A stretch of 13,462 nucleotides of DNA, from NCBI GenBank assembly GCA_964655775.1, contig CAZZNQ010000100.1, positions 1 through 13,462 on the forward strand, given 5' to 3'. The stretch comes from CAZZNQ01 sp964655775 (GTDB lineage: Bacteria > Planctomycetota > Brocadiia > SM23-32). Within the stretch, counting starts at the first letter, position 1. Each line of letters starts with the position of its first letter. Shown in pieces: positions 1-6,926 of this stretch. The notes under the pieces were generated by a model that saw nothing but the letters and a program-made list of their open reading frames with translations, did not search any database and was not told the origin of the DNA. A program made the position numbers and the translations under genes.

Positions 1-1
1 G

Positions 2-328
2 TATCTCAACACGGGACGCGACAACGAGGCGGAGGCGCAGTTCCGGATCGTCACGGCCAAGTGGCCGGGCGCAGCGGTCGGCAGCTACGGGCTGGGCATC
101 GCTCGCAGCCGGCAGGGGCGCTACGACGATGCTATACCCCCGCTGGAGCAGACAACCCACGCACTGCCCCGTTCGCCCGAGGCGCAGTACCGACTCGCCG
201 TGGCGTACGACAGAGCGGGCCGGAACGTGGCCGCCCTGATGGCCTACGATCGTGCCATCTCCGCCGGTCTGAGCGGAGTCGACCGGCGGACCGCCCAAGC
301 GCGCGTCAGGGCGCTGATGGGACGCTGA
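2..328 (+). CDS. TPR-repeat protein, C-terminal fragment
   Basis: This open frame enters from the left window edge and ends at TGA 326-328, giving 108 visible residues. There is no start in the window, so the N-terminus is missing. At least two tetratricopeptide-like units are visible: 'GRYDDAIPPLEQ' and 'GRNVAALMAYDRAI' sit exactly 34 residues apart, with the usual small and aromatic positions between them (AQYRLAVAYDRAG). TPR arrays are scaffolds for protein-protein contact, and no catalytic domain is visible. The gene lies 50 bases upstream of ycjX on the same strand with no hairpin between them, so it may be the first visible gene of that operon. What the full protein does cannot be said from this fragment. 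Confidence 0.8.
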   Translation, partial: YLNTGRDNEAEAQFRIVTAKWPGAAVGSYGLGIARSRQGRYDDAIPPLEQTTHALPRSPEAQYRLAVAYDRAGRNVAALMAYDRAISAGLSGVDRRTAQARVRALMGR

Positions 329-362
329 CTGCGCACAACCGGTGCCCTATGATACCGAACTT

Positions 363-369
363 CGGAAGA
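363..369 (+). promoter_or_regulatory. Ribosome binding site of ycjX
   Basis: GGAAGAG lies 9 bases before the ATG at 379. It favours this start over the in-frame ATG at 349, which has no comparable purine tract in front of it. Confidence 0.6.
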
Positions 370-378
370 GCGCATCGC

Positions 379-1707
379 ATGAAGGACGTGCGCGTGGCCA
401 TCACGGGACTCCGGAGGGAAGGCAAGACCGTCTTCCTGACGTCGCTGCTGAACCATCTGCTGGAAGGCAGCGAGGAGACGCTGCCCACCTTCCGCGACGA
501 GGCGATCAGTTTCCGAACCCGACAGCTGCCCGTCGAGCCCGGCACTGACATATTCCCCTACCACCTTTACCTGGAGGGCCTGCGCTCGGCGGAGCCGAGA
601 TGGCCCGACCGCACGGCCGAGATGACCGAGTTCCGCCTGGCGCTGACGTTGCGGAACCTGCGCACGCACCGGGAACGCGAATACGAATTGACGCTGGTGG
701 ACTACCCCGGTGAACGGCTGCTGGACCTGCCGCTGCTGTCGCACGGCTTCGAGGAATGGTCTGACGAGACGACGCGCGAGGCGGAAGTCGGGCCGCGCCG
801 TGAGTTGAGCGAGAGCTGGCGGGAGGCCGTCTCCCGACTGCCGAACGGGTACGCCGGTGATGCGGACGAGCAGTTGCACGCGTACGTCGCCTACCTGGGC
901 GCATGCCGCGAGAGCGGGCTCACGTTCCTGCAGCCGTCCGCGCTGCTTCTGAACGGCGGCGACGACGCCGGCCCGGACGGCCGGTTCTTCCCACTGGCGC
1001 GGGGCGACAGGGAGCGCATGCCGAAGCTGGCGCACCGGTTCGCAGGCCGCTACGGTTCCTACGTGCGCGGCTACGTGAAGCCGTTCTTCCGGGCCGTGGG
1101 ACGCTGCTCGCGCCAGGTCGTGCTGGTGGACGTGATGCGCATACTGCGGCAGGGAGTGCACAGTTACAATGACACCCGCCGCTGCCTGCGGAATGTCCTG
1201 GACGCCTACGGATATGCCGAAGCGCACCATCGCTTTTCGCCGCGCCGACTGCTGGACCTGTTCACAAGGAGGATCGAGCGCGTAGTCTTTGTGGCGACCA
1301 AGGCCGACCAGTGCACGCGCGCCACACGGGGCAACCTGCGCTACCTGCTCGAGGAGCTTGTCGAGCAGAAACGCCGTCACCTGCAGGCCACGCTTCCGCG
1401 CGGGCGGCTGCATTTCACGTTCTGCGCCGCGCACCGCTCCACCGAAGACGTCTCAAAGGAGTTCCAGGGCCGCGAGCTGAGTTGTCTGCTGGGCGAGAGA
1501 CCGGACAAGGAGCCCGGCAGATTGGGTCCCTGGTTCCCGGGCGAGATACCGATGGAGTGGCCCGAAGACGCCTGGAACCCCGACGACCGGCAGTTCATGT
1601 TCCCCGATTTTCTGCCCCGCCGCATTCCCATGCGCGACGGGGCCGTGATCCCGCACGTCAACCTGGACAGAGTATTCTGGCAAGTTGTCGAGGACCTGAT
1701 CCCATGA
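379..1707 (+). CDS. ycjX: YcjX family GTPase-like P-loop protein (DUF463)
   Basis: 442 residues, close to the usual length of the family (about 465 in E. coli). The Walker A motif is GLRREGKT at residues 10-17. A family-typical DYPGE follows at 108-112 inside VDYPGERLLDLPLL, with an ATKAD nucleotide-specificity motif at 306-310 and the C-terminal FLPRRIP...PHVNLD block near 411-430. YcjX proteins are P-loop nucleotide-binding proteins that pair with the membrane protein YcjF. In enterobacteria the pair belongs to the phage-shock (Psp) envelope-stress regulon, but the molecular role is not settled. The stop overlaps the start of ycjF (ATGA at 1704-1707), so translation is probably coupled. ATG 379 was chosen because the N-terminus aligns with family members and has a Shine-Dalgarno sequence. 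The frame is open back to position 61, but that part overlaps the TPR gene. Confidence 0.92.
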   Translation: MKDVRVAITGLRREGKTVFLTSLLNHLLEGSEETLPTFRDEAISFRTRQLPVEPGTDIFPYHLYLEGLRSAEPRWPDRTAEMTEFRLALTLRNLRTHREREYELTLVDYPGERLLDLPLLSHGFEEWSDETTREAEVGPRRELSESWREAVSRLPNGYAGDADEQLHAYVAYLGACRESGLTFLQPSALLLNGGDDAGPDGRFFPLARGDRERMPKLAHRFAGRYGSYVRGYVKPFFRAVGRCSRQVVLVDVMRILRQGVHSYNDTRRCLRNVLDAYGYAEAHHRFSPRRLLDLFTRRIERVVFVATKADQCTRATRGNLRYLLEELVEQKRRHLQATLPRGRLHFTFCAAHRSTEDVSKEFQGRELSCLLGERPDKEPGRLGPWFPGEIPMEWPEDAWNPDDRQFMFPDFLPRRIPMRDGAVIPHVNLDRVFWQVVEDLIP

Positions 1708-2834
1708 GGCAAACGGTACCCGAAGACCTGAGCGATCTGCCGGACTTCGAGCCCGGCCCGGAGACCGAGGAGGAAGCGCCGCCCGCCGCGGCGATTCCGG
1801 AGGACGTCGCCCATCTGCCCGATGCCGCTCCGCCCCCGGAAGACCAGGGACAGCCCGCACCCGAGCCGACACGCGTCCCCTGGGGCAAGGTCATCGGTCT
1901 GGGGGTCGTGGCCGGCGGCGTCGCCACTTTGGCGGTTGTGCTGGCCGTCACCGAGATGACGGAACTGGTGCTGTCTAGTTTCCGCGTCAGCCCCGTTCTG
2001 GGCTGGCTGGGGGCGGTTTCGCTGGCCGTGGTCGTCGCCGCGCTCGGCGTCCTGGTACAGCGGGAAGTGCGCGGTTACCTGCGACTGCGCAGCATCGACG
2101 AGCTCCGCGCCAGTTTCGAGCGCGTGAAGTGCGAGCCGCGCAACCCCGACGCGCACCGGGAGGTGCGGCGGGTGACGGAGGACTTCCTCGACTACCTGGA
2201 CCGCCGCCCCAACGCCGAGATGGCCGTGATGCTGGAACGGCTGCGCAGCCGCCTGTTCATAGCCGGGAACGTCCAGGAGTGGGAAGAGGATATCGACCGG
2301 GTGCTGCTGCGTCCGCTGGACGAACAGGTCTACGAGGCGATCCGGCACGAGGCCGTGAACGTAGGCATCGGGACGGCAATCTCGCCTTCGGGGTTCCTGG
2401 ACGCCATCATCGTCACGTGGCGCAATGTGCGCCTAATACGCCGAATCGCGAGCACCTACAGGGTGAGGGCCGGCTTCTGGGGCACGCTGGTCATTCTCCG
2501 GCGGACGGTCGTCGCGGCGGCGCTGGCCGACCTGGCGCATGAGGCGTCGGTCGCCCTGCTGGGCACCACCAGATCGCTGTCGTCGATCCTGGGCGGGCCA
2601 CTGGCGCAGGGCATCGCCAACTCAGGGCTGACCGTTCGGCTGGGGCTGAAGGCGCTGGAGCAGTGCCGCCCGCTGCCGATGCCGGCCGAACGCAAACGCG
2701 GCCTGGTCCGGATGCTGTTCAGCTCGGTGGGCTCGGGCGTGAAAAGACTGGCCCGAAACGGCAAGAAACAGGACGAGGAACCGCTGGAGCCTGAGCAGCC
2801 CGACGACGATCAGGCGCCGACCGGCACGACGTAG
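1704..2834 (+). CDS. ycjF: YcjF family inner-membrane protein (DUF697)
   Basis: 376 residues. The first 55 or so residues are an acidic, proline-rich, probably disordered cytoplasmic tail. Two membrane segments follow at about 61-82 and 97-118. A soluble helical part then begins with RLRSIDELRASFE (127-139). The DUF697 hallmark region is clear: AISPSGFLDAIIVTWRNVRLIRRIASTYRV near 225-254, then SGLTVRLGLKALEQCRPLPMP at 307-327, which closely matches the E. coli YcjF pattern (TARLGIKAMELCRPLPW). The C-terminus is lysine/arginine-rich, then acidic. The gene overlaps ycjX by 4 bases (ATGA) and probably anchors YcjX at the inner membrane. Its last 25 bases overlap the 3' end of the convergent acetyltransferase gene. 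Confidence 0.9.
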   Translation: MRQTVPEDLSDLPDFEPGPETEEEAPPAAAIPEDVAHLPDAAPPPEDQGQPAPEPTRVPWGKVIGLGVVAGGVATLAVVLAVTEMTELVLSSFRVSPVLGWLGAVSLAVVVAALGVLVQREVRGYLRLRSIDELRASFERVKCEPRNPDAHREVRRVTEDFLDYLDRRPNAEMAVMLERLRSRLFIAGNVQEWEEDIDRVLLRPLDEQVYEAIRHEAVNVGIGTAISPSGFLDAIIVTWRNVRLIRRIASTYRVRAGFWGTLVILRRTVVAAALADLAHEASVALLGTTRSLSSILGGPLAQGIANSGLTVRLGLKALEQCRPLPMPAERKRGLVRMLFSSVGSGVKRLARNGKKQDEEPLEPEQPDDDQAPTGTT

Positions 2835-3574
2835 ACGCGCCGCATCACTTCCTCGAAACCCAGCTTCTCGGCCACACGGAGGGACGCCGTGTTCGCGGCG
2901 CCCGCGCTCCAGACCGGCGTCCGCCCGGTGCCCTGCACGCATCGCGCGACGATCGAGGCGGCGGCCGTCGCGTAACCGCGCCGCCGGTGATCTTCCAGAA
3001 CGAATACGCCCACGTCGGCGTGGCCCGCGGAGATGGCGTAGGTGTGTGCAAGCCCAACGATCCGGCCGTCCACCACGGCGCCGGCCGCGTAGCCGTGCTC
3101 CAGCAGGTTGCCGATCCCGCCGAAGCCGTTCACCCGCAGTTCCGGGGCTGCCTCCTCGAACAGGCCCAGGTCATCGGACGTCAGCCGCCGCACGTCGGCG
3201 TTCGGTTGCGCGGCCGCCGGCCGCATCAGGGCATGGTACACGTCCTCCACGCAGCGCGAGGGCTTCCCGAGCTCCCGCCGGAAGCTCTTCTCGACTGCCG
3301 CCCTACACCGCAGCGGAACGTTCACGCATTTCCAGCCCCGCGCTGACCGCAGCAGTTGCCAGATCAGGTCCGGATCGTAGCCAAAGGCCATCGGCTCCTC
3401 GGGAAGGTCGTCCGCCTGGATGAGGGCCGCCCGGAAGCTGGACGGTTCGCCGATGGCGTAAGCCCGGCAGGCGCCGCGCGTCAGAAGGTGGACCGAGATG
3501 ACCGTCTCCGGCGTGTCGCCCAGCGCCTGGGCGAGTGCGAGACAGGCGCCGGCATCCATAGGATCGAGCGTCAT
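2810..3574 (-). CDS. GNAT family N-acetyltransferase
   Basis: 254 residues. The C-terminal half is a GNAT fold. The acetyl-CoA loop is HRRRGYATAA at residues 196-205 (R-x-x-G-x-A type), preceded by the strand HADVGVFVLED and followed by a motif-B region, SAGAANTASLRVAEKLGFEEV (223-243). The N-terminal 125 residues are not a standard GNAT domain; they may be a second degenerate GNAT-like half or a substrate-recognition region, as in FR47-like or GCN5-related proteins of about 250 residues. The acceptor substrate cannot be read from the sequence. ATG 3574 has a GGGGGA purine tract 6 bases upstream and keeps the gene clear of LarA; the frame is open further, to 4021, but would run into it. It is the last gene of a three-gene minus-strand operon, 23 bases after larA. 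Confidence 0.85.
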   Translation of the reverse strand: MTLDPMDAGACLALAQALGDTPETVISVHLLTRGACRAYAIGEPSSFRAALIQADDLPEEPMAFGYDPDLIWQLLRSARGWKCVNVPLRCRAAVEKSFRRELGKPSRCVEDVYHALMRPAAAQPNADVRRLTSDDLGLFEEAAPELRVNGFGGIGNLLEHGYAAGAVVDGRIVGLAHTYAISAGHADVGVFVLEDHRRRGYATAAASIVARCVQGTGRTPVWSAGAANTASLRVAEKLGFEEVMRRVYVVPVGA

Positions 3575-3597
3575 CGGGTCTCCCCCACCGGCTGCAC

Positions 3598-4896
3598 TCA
3601 GGCGTCCCGGGGAACCGGCGTGCAGTACGGTCCCTCCGGCAGTGCGGCGACCGTGGCGCCGGGGATCGCGAGGCGGTCGAGCAACTCCTGCACGGTCTGC
3701 GCGACACCACCGGCACTGACATGATGCCCGCTGACCGAACACCAACCGAGCTGTTCGTCGGTGAGACCGTCGGTAACGAAGTGCAGGTTCTCCTGCCCCA
3801 CCTTTTCCAGCACGCGCGTCTGCATCTGTAGCTCCCACTGGTCCTTCACGAAGGATCCCGGCTCGCGGATGTCTTCCAGGAAATCGCGCCACCGCCCGGC
3901 GTATCCTCGCATGAGATCGACGTATGCTTCGCTGCCGATGCCTTCGCTGCAGCCACCGAACGCTACGACGGCGCCGCCCGGTCGGACCGCCGGCAGGCAG
4001 CCGACCATGCCTTTCACGCACTGGTAGAAGGTAGCGTCCAGCGGGTAGCCGCCGCAGGAGGTTACGACCACGTCGGCCTCCTGGCGCACCGGCGGGCAGG
4101 CGAACTTGCGGACCACCTCCACCGCCGCGAGGTGAGCGGCTTCCAACCCGCCCGAGAAGGCGGCCACGACGTCGCGACGACGGTTGATGACCACGTTGAC
4201 GCAGAAATCCGGCGGCGCCATCCGCGCGACGGACAGTGACTCCTCGTGGCAGGGATTGCCGTCCAGAATGCCGTTCGCCGCGTTCGCGTCGGACAGGATC
4301 TCCGCGCCGTGAAAGTGCTGCACCGTCTCGAGCGATGCCAGGCCCGGGCAGACGGCCTTGCGCCCGCCCGAGAATCCCGCCATGAAGTGCGGCTCCACCA
4401 GGCCGGTTATGAGACGGAATCCGGCCTCCATGTAGCGGCGGTTCAGCCGGACGCGGGCACCGGACCAGCTCCGTTGCGGCAGTTCCACCAGGTCCTCATC
4501 GTTCTCGGCTACGTGGTCGACCACGCGGTAGCGGCCCGCTGCCTCGCCGAACATCTCCTCGCGCTCCTCGGACGTGCTGGGGCGATGCATGCCGGTGGCC
4601 ACCAAGAGGAAGATGTCCGACCGGGGCACACCCGCCTCCTCGACCAGCGCGAGCAGCCCGGGCAGAAAGTGCCGGTACGGAACAGGACGGGTGATGTCCG
4701 ACACAACAACGCAGACCGGGCCGGGGCGGCGCTGCTCCAGAGCGTCGGCCAGCGTCGGCGCCCCGATCGGGTGGGCAACCGAATGAAGCACGGCCTCCTC
4801 GGGGCCGCGTCCGGGTGCCGGGAAGCATGACTCGTAGACAAGTGCATCCGCGGGGACGTCAATCGATACGCTGTCACGGCCCGACTGGAAGATCAT
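3598..4896 (-). CDS. LarA-type nickel-pincer racemase/epimerase homologue (DUF2088)
   Basis: 432 residues, the normal length for the lactate racemase (LarA) family. Visible blocks are VVSDITRPVP (64-73), VATGMHRP (99-106) and GLVEPHFMAGFSGGRKAVCPG (165-185), followed by HFH (194-196). H104, H170, K180 and H196 match H108, H174, K184 and H200 of Lactobacillus LarA at a constant offset of four. The family uses that Lys to hold the covalent nickel-pincer nucleotide and the histidines for Ni binding and acid/base catalysis by hydride transfer. The enzyme should therefore interconvert the stereoisomers of a 2-hydroxyacid. The substrate need not be lactate, since homologues act on other 2-hydroxyacids. 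No larB, larC or larE cofactor genes are present here. ATG 4896 has GGGGA 8 bases upstream. The gene lies 18 bases after the OCD-family gene and 23 before the GNAT gene. Confidence 0.88.
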   Translation of the reverse strand: MIFQSGRDSVSIDVPADALVYESCFPAPGRGPEEAVLHSVAHPIGAPTLADALEQRRPGPVCVVVSDITRPVPYRHFLPGLLALVEEAGVPRSDIFLLVATGMHRPSTSEEREEMFGEAAGRYRVVDHVAENDEDLVELPQRSWSGARVRLNRRYMEAGFRLITGLVEPHFMAGFSGGRKAVCPGLASLETVQHFHGAEILSDANAANGILDGNPCHEESLSVARMAPPDFCVNVVINRRRDVVAAFSGGLEAAHLAAVEVVRKFACPPVRQEADVVVTSCGGYPLDATFYQCVKGMVGCLPAVRPGGAVVAFGGCSEGIGSEAYVDLMRGYAGRWRDFLEDIREPGSFVKDQWELQMQTRVLEKVGQENLHFVTDGLTDEQLGWCSVSGHHVSAGGVAQTVQELLDRLAIPGATVAALPEGPYCTPVPRDA

Positions 4897-4914
4897 CTTG
4901 CTCGTCCCCGCACT

Positions 4915-5892
4915 TCAGGACAGGAAGTCGAACGTCTGCCCGCCGGTCTCGGCCAACTTGCGGTACACCAAAGCAGCGCAGGCGAGGTCCTGTATCGCCA
5001 GACCGGTCGAGTCGAAGACGGTGATCTCGTCGTCGCTCTGACGGCCGGGCTCCTTGCCGCACACGACCTCGCCGATCTCGGCGGCGACGTCGTCGTGTGT
5101 AATCAGCCCCCGGGACACGGCGACGTTGATCTCTCCGCCGTGGCTGGACTGCTCCCAGTTATCGATGACCAGCCGCGCGTCCTGCAGGATGGCGCATTCG
5201 AGTTCCTGCTTGCCTTCGGCATCGGCCCCGATGGCGTTGATGTGCGTGCCCGGCACCACCCAGTTGCGTTTCACAATCGGCTTCGTCACGGGGGTAACCG
5301 TGGTGAGGATGTCCGCACCACGGACGGCTTCCTCGGCCGAGCAACTCGACGCTTCCAGATCGTAAGTTTCGGCACAGTAGCGCACGAAGTGTTCGGCGTG
5401 TTCTGCGCTGACGTCGCTGACCAGCACACGTTCGATGGCTCCCATCGTCACCATCAGTGCGTCAAGCTGCGTCTCCGCCTGTCTGCCCCCGCCGATGAAG
5501 GAGGCGACGCGGGAGTCCTTGCGGGCGAGGTAACGGGCCGCGATGCCGCCGGCCGCGCCCGTGCGCTCCGCCGTCAGGTAGGTGGCGTCCATGACGGCAA
5601 GCGGATAGCCGGTGTCCGGGTCGAAGACGGTCACGGTCGCCATCACCACGGGCACGTCCTCGTTCTCCGGATGGACGTTCACGTTCTTCACCGTGGCCAG
5701 CCCGAGGTCCGGCACGTAGGCCGGCATGCTGCGCAGGTCGCCTTTGGGAAAACTCAGGTAGACCTTGGGCGGCATTTGCGTTCGACCTTCGCCGTGCGCC
5801 TTGAAGACTGCCTCCACCGCCTCCACTGCGTCCGCCATTTCCAGCACGTCGGCCACGTCGCTTCGGGATACAAGAAGCGTATGCCTCTCCAT
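4915..5892 (-). CDS. Ornithine cyclodeaminase / alanine dehydrogenase / mu-crystallin family protein
   Basis: 325 residues, typical for this NAD(P)-dependent family. The substrate-side residues are visible: K43 in MPPKVYL, R54 in LRSMPAYV and K69 in TVKNVNV. The family signature LTAERTGAAGGIAARYLA (107-123) follows. The Rossmann glycine motif is GGGRQA (134-139), where GxGxQA is usual. INAIGADAEGKQEL is at 218-231 and DSTGLAIQDLA at 294-304. Members include ornithine cyclodeaminase, archaeal-type alanine dehydrogenase and ketimine/imine reductases; the GADAxGKQEL block is common in the alanine dehydrogenase-like branch, but substrate assignment is inference. ATG 5892 is set by an AAGGAG Shine-Dalgarno sequence 8 bases upstream; the open frame extends to 6090 without family similarity. 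It is the first gene of the operon with the LarA homologue and the GNAT protein. Confidence 0.88.
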   Translation of the reverse strand: MERHTLLVSRSDVADVLEMADAVEAVEAVFKAHGEGRTQMPPKVYLSFPKGDLRSMPAYVPDLGLATVKNVNVHPENEDVPVVMATVTVFDPDTGYPLAVMDATYLTAERTGAAGGIAARYLARKDSRVASFIGGGRQAETQLDALMVTMGAIERVLVSDVSAEHAEHFVRYCAETYDLEASSCSAEEAVRGADILTTVTPVTKPIVKRNWVVPGTHINAIGADAEGKQELECAILQDARLVIDNWEQSSHGGEINVAVSRGLITHDDVAAEIGEVVCGKEPGRQSDDEITVFDSTGLAIQDLACAALVYRKLAETGGQTFDFLS

Positions 5893-5900
5893 TCGGGTCT

Positions 5901-5906
5901 CTCCTT
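5901..5906 (-). promoter_or_regulatory. Ribosome binding site of the OCD-family gene
   Basis: AAGGAG on the minus strand, 8 bases before the ATG at 5892. It fixes this start over longer in-frame extensions. Confidence 0.75.
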
Positions 5907-5935
5907 GAGCAGGTGTTCGTGCGGTGCGGCACCGG

Positions 5936-5961
5936 TTGACGCCCGCCCCCAGCGGGGTCAA
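5936..5961. promoter_or_regulatory. Imperfect hairpin/palindrome in the divergent intergenic region
   Basis: Two 5-bp arms, TTGAC (5936-5940) and GTCAA (5957-5961), are continued by a second perfect pair, CCCGC (5942-5946) and GCGGG (5952-5956). A single bulged G lies at 5941 and the loop is 5 bases, CCCCA. The total is ten base pairs in 26 bases. It lies 44 to 69 bases upstream of the OCD-family start, in what would be that operon's 5' leader, and upstream of the MreC-like gene on the other strand. It could be an operator for a dimeric repressor or an RNA leader hairpin. No U-tract follows it on either strand, so a simple intrinsic terminator is unlikely. Confidence 0.45.
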
Positions 5962-5973
5962 ACGGCCGGGCCT

Positions 5974-6002
5974 TATGTAGCACAAAGGACGCTTACTTGC
6001 AA
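5974..6002 (-). promoter_or_regulatory. Weak candidate promoter for the OCD-larA-GNAT operon
   Basis: On the minus strand, TTGCAA (5997-6002) is separated by 17 bases from TACATA (5974-5979). Four of six and about three of six positions match the sigma70 boxes, so this is a weak candidate kept mainly for its correct spacing and its place upstream of the hairpin and the OCD start. Confidence 0.25.
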
Positions 6003-6071
6003 CCGCACGCGTGCGCGGGGTACACATGTAAGGGACTCGGAAACACGCACCACTTCGCCCAGGATCGAGCT

Positions 6072-6926
6072 TTGGCCCGCAGACGTCCACACATCTGGCA
6101 GCGGCTGCAGTTGCTGGCCACCCTGACGGTGGCGGCCGGCTTCCTGCTGCTGATGCCCAGCCGGTTCACGGCCCCGGCGAGGGTGCTGTTCAACGAAGCG
6201 ACCGGGCCTGTGCAGACGGCCGCCTACCAAAACACGGGAAAAGCGCTGGCGGCGAGCGGCACGCTCAGCGAGATGTTTCGGAAGGCGGACCGGGAACGGG
6301 CACTGCGGCGCGAGGTAGAGCGACTGACCAACATGAACGCCGCCCTGGCGGAGCGACTGCATGCCGCTCAGGAGACCATAGAGAGCTTTGCGGCGCTGAG
6401 AACCAGGGATACGGAATACTTTGCGCTGCGGGCGCCCGTGAGCGCCTACTCCACGTCCGCGGTGTCGCGCAGCATCAGCGTCAGGGCCGGTCGCTCGGAT
6501 GGGGTAGTGGCGGGACTGGCCGTGGTCGCGCACGGCGCGCTGGTGGGCATTGTGTCCGAGGCCGGTCCGTGGCAGTGCCGCGTGCGCCTGATAACCGATC
6601 CCCGCAGCGCCGTGCCGTGCCTGGTCGCCGGCTTTCGATCTGTCTGCATTCTGCGCGGGACCGGCGGGGGCAATTGCGCCGTGGAATGGGTCAGCGAGGA
6701 CGCGTTCACGGAACCGGGCAACACCGTCTACACCACAAGCCTGGAGGCGGACGAAGGTCCACAGCTCCGAATCCCGGTCGGCATACCGGCGGCAACCGTG
6801 GTGACAGCCGAGCCGGACAGGATGAAGCCGCTGTTCCTCGCCGTGGAAGCCACCCCGCGGGTCAACCTGGACCGGCTGGAGGCCGTGGAGGTGCTGATCC
6901 CGCGTGAACCGGGAGCACAACAGTGA
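6072..6926 (+). CDS. mreC: MreC-like cell-shape protein
   Basis: 284 residues from TTG 6072, within the MreC range. Order of parts: a short basic cytoplasmic N-terminus, one membrane anchor at about 11-28, a coiled-coil region at about 68-112 (RKADRERALRREVERLTNMNAALAERL), then the periplasmic beta domain. The hallmark segments are SDGVVAGLAVVAHGALVGIVSEAG (142-165), LITDPRSAVP (173-182) and the closing TPRVNLDRLEAVEVLIP (261-277). MreC links the MreB/RodA/PBP2 elongasome in the periplasm. The start is ambiguous: TTG 6072 follows AGGA by 7 bases and begins a normal basic N-terminus, while TTG 5997 follows AAAGGA by 7 bases but would add 25 residues unlike MreC. No mreB or mreD is adjacent. 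The stop overlaps the next gene by 4 bases. Confidence 0.82.
   Translation: MARRRPHIWQRLQLLATLTVAAGFLLLMPSRFTAPARVLFNEATGPVQTAAYQNTGKALAASGTLSEMFRKADRERALRREVERLTNMNAALAERLHAAQETIESFAALRTRDTEYFALRAPVSAYSTSAVSRSISVRAGRSDGVVAGLAVVAHGALVGIVSEAGPWQCRVRLITDPRSAVPCLVAGFRSVCILRGTGGGNCAVEWVSEDAFTEPGNTVYTTSLEADEGPQLRIPVGIPAATVVTAEPDRMKPLFLAVEATPRVNLDRLEAVEVLIPREPGAQQ

Noticed and set aside
61..378. N-terminal extension of ycjX back to position 61
   Set aside because: The extension overlaps the TPR gene in another frame, is Arg/Pro/Gly-rich with no similarity, and the family N-terminus plus a Shine-Dalgarno sequence place the start at 379.
244..1434. Minus-strand open frame opposite ycjX (396 codons), and a similar one at 1377-2348
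   Set aside because: Low-complexity Gln/Arg/Val composition typical of antisense frames in GC-rich DNA. ycjX and ycjF motifs are intact on the plus strand.
3575..4021. Extended start for the GNAT gene
   Set aside because: It would lie inside the LarA homologue. ATG 3574 has a ribosome binding site and sits 23 bases after the larA stop.
5997..6071. Earlier TTG start for the MreC-like protein
   Set aside because: It has a good AAAGGA upstream, so it is not excluded, but the extra 25 residues (rich in Cys, His, Gly) are unlike MreC N-termini, whereas TTG 6072 starts a basic segment just before the membrane anchor.
5095..6126. Plus-strand open frame of 343 codons opposite the OCD-family gene
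   Set aside because: It is antisense to a gene with full family motifs and shows no domain of its own.
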